A stretch of DNA of 64,000 bases from Rhodococcus sp. Leaf247 (lineage in GTDB: Bacteria > Actinomycetota > Actinomycetes > Mycobacteriales > Mycobacteriaceae). The first letter of the stretch is position 1, and each line of letters begins with the position of its first letter. The stretch covers positions 434,483 through 498,482 of the forward strand of contig NZ_LMRP01000001.1 in NCBI RefSeq assembly GCF_001426185.1, in the 5' to 3' direction. A model generated the notes under the pieces. It was not told the origin of the DNA, made no database searches, and saw nothing but the letters and a program-made list of their open reading frames with translations. Position numbers and translations under genes: made by a program. Below, piece after piece: positions 60,995 to 64,000 of this stretch.

Positions 60995-61474
60995 TCAACG
61001 GCCCTGCTGCTCCGCCTGCAGCTTCAGCGCGGCGAGTCCCTTGTCGAAATCCCTGCCGATGAACTTGTCCATCGGCACGATCTTCCCGATGAGCCGCGCG
61101 ACGACGTTCTGCTGTCCCGTCATCCGCCACGTCACCTCGGTGCCGCTTCCTGCCGGTGACAGCAGGAACGTGGTCACGTTGGTGGCCTTGAACGGCTTCG
61201 TGAACAGCAGATCGAGCACGACACGGTCGTCCGTCGATTCCACGATGGTCATCGACCCGGCGCCGGCCTTGCGATTACCGGACCACGCGTAGGACGCCCC
61301 CACCCCCGACTCCGACCCGCTGTAGGTGCGGGACAGATCGGGGTCGCTGCCCTCCCACGGCGACCAGGACGTCCACCGGTGCAGATCGTCGAGGAAACCG
61401 TGCACGGTCGACGCCGGAGCGTCGACGAGGATCGAACGTTCGATCACGAACCCTTGGGATCTGTCGGTGGCCAT
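60995..61474 (-). CDS. SRPBCC (polyketide cyclase/START-like) family protein
   Basis: A 159-residue helix-grip protein. IERSILVDAPASTVHGFLDD, the WTSWSPWEG turn and the beta-strands leading to GTEVTWRMTGQQN are typical of polyketide_cyc2 proteins, which bind hydrophobic ligands. No catalytic role can be assigned. ATG 61474 is supported by TACCAT 6 nt upstream. It heads a minus-strand unit with the acyltransferase and protease genes. Confidence 0.83.
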   Translation of the reverse strand: MATDRSQGFVIERSILVDAPASTVHGFLDDLHRWTSWSPWEGSDPDLSRTYSGSESGVGASYAWSGNRKAGAGSMTIVESTDDRVVLDLLFTKPFKATNVTTFLLSPAGSGTEVTWRMTGQQNVVARLIGKIVPMDKFIGRDFDKGLAALKLQAEQQGR

Positions 61475-61480
61475 GGGGTG

Positions 61481-61486
61481 ATGGTA
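61481..61486 (-). promoter_or_regulatory. -10 element (TACCAT) for leaderless SRPBCC gene
   Basis: On the minus strand TACCAT is followed by 6 nt and the ATG at 61474; no Shine-Dalgarno is present. Confidence 0.5.
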
Positions 61487-61544
61487 GAGCGCGATCGTGC
61501 CCGTCGCCGAAGCCCGACCGGTAGGTTCCCTCACGGGGGTGGTG

Positions 61545-63698
61545 ATGGACGACGAGCAGCGCAAGCTCGGCACGTGCTCACTGTGTGAGGCCATGTGCGG
61601 GCTGACGTTCACGGTGCGCGGGGCCGCGGTCACCTCGACGCGCGGGGACACCGCAGATCCACTCGCACGTGGTCACCTGTGCCCCAAAGCGCTCGCGCTG
61701 CAGGATCTTCACACCGACCCGGACCGACTACGGCGTCCTGTGCGCCGCGCCGGCGACCGATGGGTGGAGATCGAGTGGGACGAGGCCTACGACCTCGTCG
61801 TGACCGCGTTGGTCGACACGCGCACCCGACACGGTGCCGATGCAGTGGGTCTCTACTGGGGTAATCCGACGGCGCACAGCCTCGGTGCCCTCACCCACGG
61901 TGTCGGCGGATTCTTCCCCCTACTGCGCACCCGTAACAGTTTCTCCGCCACGTCCCTCGACAGCCTGCCGCACTTCCTGACGCATCGACTCCTGTACGGC
62001 CATCAGCTGCTGGCACCGATTCCCGACATCGATCGCACCGACTTCCTTCTCGTCGTCGGAGCCAATCCGGTGGTCTCCCAGGGCAGCATGATGTCGGTGC
62101 CGGATGTCCGGAACCGCCTCGCGGCACTGCGGGCGCGCGGCGGTCGCCTCGTCGTGATCGACCCCCGACGCACCGAGACCGCGGCCGTCGCCGACGCCCA
62201 CCACTTCGTCCGACCGGGCACCGACGCCTTCCTGCTCCTCGCGCTGCTGCACACGATCCTGGGCGACGGGCCGGTCCGTATAGCGTCGTACGTCGACTCC
62301 GTGTCCGAGGTCGCCGCCATGGTGACCACCTTCACCCCGGAGGCGGTGGCACCCATCGTCGGCATCGAGGCCGACGAGATCCGCTCGCTGGCACGAGCTT
62401 TCGCTGCAGCCGACTCGGCGGTCGCACACGGTCGTATGGGTGTCTCCACGCAGCGACACGGCGTGGTGTGCCAGTGGGCTCTTCAGGTCCTGACCATCGT
62501 GACGGGCAACCTCGACCGACCCGGCGGCGCGCTCTTCGCCTCCCCCGCCGCAGATCTCGTCCGTACCGGTGTCATGAGTCGCGGCGACCTCGGGCATCAC
62601 CCCTCCCGCGTGCGCGGCCTCCCCGACTTCGACGGTGAGCTCCCGTCCGCCACCCTCGCGGACGAGATCGCGGAACCCGGGGACGGGCGGATCCGGAGCC
62701 TCGTGGTGTCGGCCGGCAACCCGGTCCTGTCCTCGCCCGGCGGATCCCGGCTGGACGATCTGCTGCCGACCCTCGACTTCATGGTGGCGATCGATCTCTA
62801 TATCAACGAAACCACCCGGCACGCCGACGTCATCCTCCCGCCGTCGTCGGCGCTCACGCGTGACCACTACGACCTGTTCCACCATCACTTCGCGGTGCGG
62901 AACACCAGTCGCCTGACGCCGCCGGTACTCCCGCAGGGGCCGGGTGAGAAACAGGACTGGGAAATCTTCCGGGATCTCGGGCTGCTCTATCGGCGGCGAG
63001 TCGCCGCGCGCGGACGCGCCCGCGTCCGCCGCCTCCTGGATCCCCGGGAGTGGAACACGACACTGCGGCTGCGCATCTCCCCGCTCCGCAGTCTCGACCT
63101 GCTGTTGCGGGCGAGTCGCCGCGGCGTGTCGCTACGGGCACTGCGTCGGCAACCGCACGGCATCGACCTCGGCCCGCTCGCACCCTCGCTCCCCCGCCGA
63201 CTGCAGACGCCGGACAAACGGATCCCGCTGATGCACGACGTGATCACGACGGCAGTGGCCACACTTCGCGCCGAGCTGGTGTCCCCGCCTACCCTCGACC
63301 CCGACGAGCTGTTGCTCATCGGGCGACGACACCTGCGCAGCAACAACTCGTGGCTGCACAACTCGGCACGGCTGGTCAAGGGTGCGGAGCGGCACCATCT
63401 GCTGGCGCATCCCGCCGATCTCGCGGCACGCGGGCTCGAGTCGGGCGAGACGGTGGCGGTGGAGTCTCGCTCGGGGCGCGTCATGATCGAGGTGCGCGCC
63501 ACCGACACCGTCATGCGCGGCGTCGTGAGCATCCCGCACGGCTACGGCCACCGCCGCCCGGGGGTACTGCTCTCGGTCGCCGCCGCGGTGCAGGGCGAGA
63601 GCGCCAACGACCTCACGGATCCCACCGTCACCGAGTCGGTCACCGCGACCGCAGTCTTCACCGGTGTGCCGGTGCGCGTGTCCCGAGCGACGACCTGA
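61545..63698 (+). CDS. Molybdopterin-dependent oxidoreductase, [4Fe-4S] type
   Basis: A 717-residue cytosolic member of the DMSO-reductase family. The N-terminal Fe-S motif is C-x2-C-x3-C-x27-C (Cys11, 14, 18, 46). Cofactor-binding blocks follow: FLLVVGANPVVSQGS, VVIDPRRTETAAVAD, VVSAGNPVLSSPGG, and the C-terminal barrel with VESRSGRVMIEV and IPHGYGH. No Tat signal. The loop that normally supplies the Mo/W ligand Cys or Sec reads NSFSATSLDSLPHF, without cysteine, so Ser or Asp may coordinate the metal. The substrate is unknown. ATG 61545 follows a GGGGG run. Confidence 0.82.
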   Translation: MDDEQRKLGTCSLCEAMCGLTFTVRGAAVTSTRGDTADPLARGHLCPKALALQDLHTDPDRLRRPVRRAGDRWVEIEWDEAYDLVVTALVDTRTRHGADAVGLYWGNPTAHSLGALTHGVGGFFPLLRTRNSFSATSLDSLPHFLTHRLLYGHQLLAPIPDIDRTDFLLVVGANPVVSQGSMMSVPDVRNRLAALRARGGRLVVIDPRRTETAAVADAHHFVRPGTDAFLLLALLHTILGDGPVRIASYVDSVSEVAAMVTTFTPEAVAPIVGIEADEIRSLARAFAAADSAVAHGRMGVSTQRHGVVCQWALQVLTIVTGNLDRPGGALFASPAADLVRTGVMSRGDLGHHPSRVRGLPDFDGELPSATLADEIAEPGDGRIRSLVVSAGNPVLSSPGGSRLDDLLPTLDFMVAIDLYINETTRHADVILPPSSALTRDHYDLFHHHFAVRNTSRLTPPVLPQGPGEKQDWEIFRDLGLLYRRRVAARGRARVRRLLDPREWNTTLRLRISPLRSLDLLLRASRRGVSLRALRRQPHGIDLGPLAPSLPRRLQTPDKRIPLMHDVITTAVATLRAELVSPPTLDPDELLLIGRRHLRSNNSWLHNSARLVKGAERHHLLAHPADLAARGLESGETVAVESRSGRVMIEVRATDTVMRGVVSIPHGYGHRRPGVLLSVAAAVQGESANDLTDPTVTESVTATAVFTGVPVRVSRATT

Positions 63699-63704
63699 GC
63701 GCTG

Positions 63705-64000
63705 TCAGTCCCGCCTGCACAGGCAGAAGAGATGACCGACCGGGTCCTGCAGGACACGGAAACCGGGATGTTCGGCATCGTCGTCCAGCACGCGCGCTCC
63801 CAGATTCACGGCGAACGCCTCGGCTGCATCCATGTCGTCGACGACGAAGTCGACGTGGATACGGATACCTTCGCGCGGCCAGTACAGGGGGACGAACTCC
63901 GGTGACTTCTGGAACGCCAACCGGAGACCCGGAGCCCCTTCGATCACCGTCCAGTCGGGATCGTCCTGCACCACCGACCATCCCAGCAGCTCGGTGTAGA
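63705..64000 (-). CDS. VOC (glyoxalase/bleomycin-resistance fold) protein, 5' part missing
   Basis: The frame is open from the window edge and gives 98 residues of the C-terminal side. YTELLGWSVVQDD is the usual VOC strand-helix start, and HVDFVVDDMDAAEAFAVNLG and HLFCLCRRD complete a beta-alpha-beta-beta-beta unit. Metal ligands and substrate cannot be judged on a fragment. It converges on the molybdopterin gene with 6 nt between stops. The true start lies outside the window. Confidence 0.78.
   Translation of the reverse strand, partial: YTELLGWSVVQDDPDWTVIEGAPGLRLAFQKSPEFVPLYWPREGIRIHVDFVVDDMDAAEAFAVNLGARVLDDDAEHPGFRVLQDPVGHLFCLCRRD

Overview
The window is a gene-dense, high-GC actinobacterial chromosome segment. 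Gene content and order match the mycolic-acid bacteria (Mycobacteriales), most likely a Rhodococcus-type organism. Much of it follows the Mycobacterium tuberculosis Rv1159-Rv1239 neighbourhood: pimE, mutT2, typA, lpqW, mshB, fbiC, fdxC, dapC, dapD, dapE, LOG proteins, fadD6, folP2, gpgS, tagA, glgM, glgC, sigE-rseA-htrA-tatB, mrp and lpqY-sugABC. There are no PE/PPE genes. Mycothiol (mshB), F420 (fbiC), phosphatidylinositol mannosides (pimE, lpqW), methylglucose polysaccharide (gpgS) and trehalose recycling (lpqY-sugABC) fit that lineage. No rRNA, tRNA, CRISPR array, insertion sequence or prophage is visible.

Layout. 1-2057: partial suppressor-of-fused protein, a metallophosphoesterase overlapping a ParB-like protein. 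2092-6399: trehalose importer operon. 6563-9920: stress protein, CitE-like lyase, membrane-less MgtE-like protein, DUF1003. 9987-12052: two tandem paralogous lytic transglycosylases. 12077-16224: mrp, tatB, htrA, rseA, sigE (envelope stress). 16414-20592: methyltransferase, glgC, glgM, RlmA-like methyltransferase, DUF3117. 20750-24207: tagA, DivIVA-like, gpgS, folP2, XRE regulator, membrane protein. 24288-29545: fadD6, two LOG proteins, dapE and dapD. 29587-33441: AAC(2')-like acetyltransferase, then TetR, acyl-CoA dehydrogenase and crotonase genes. 33514-37117: heterodimeric ABC exporter. 37123-46481: a long minus-strand run ending in dapC, fdxC and fbiC. 46542-49317: PH-domain pair and type 5 uracil-DNA glycosylase. 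49268-54564: mshB, lpqW and typA with a 50-aa small protein. 54732-57852: small Cys/Lys protein, mutT2, phhB, pimE, secreted protein. 57856-64000: a 24-aa ORF, DUF1906, site-2 protease, acyltransferase, SRPBCC, molybdopterin oxidoreductase and a partial VOC protein.

Regulation is the least ordinary part. Many transcription-unit heads carry a TANNNT hexamer 6-8 nt before the start codon and no Shine-Dalgarno, the layout of leaderless mRNAs. rseA has an internal ECF-type promoter whose -10 region is tandemly duplicated. Several intergenic spaces hold perfect dyads with no known ligand (pimE, XRE module, ABC exporter, fbiC/PH genes, fadD6, TetR). Two short ORFs with strong ribosome binding sites (50 and 24 codons) look like real small proteins without signal peptides. 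All functional calls come from reading motifs; no database search was run.
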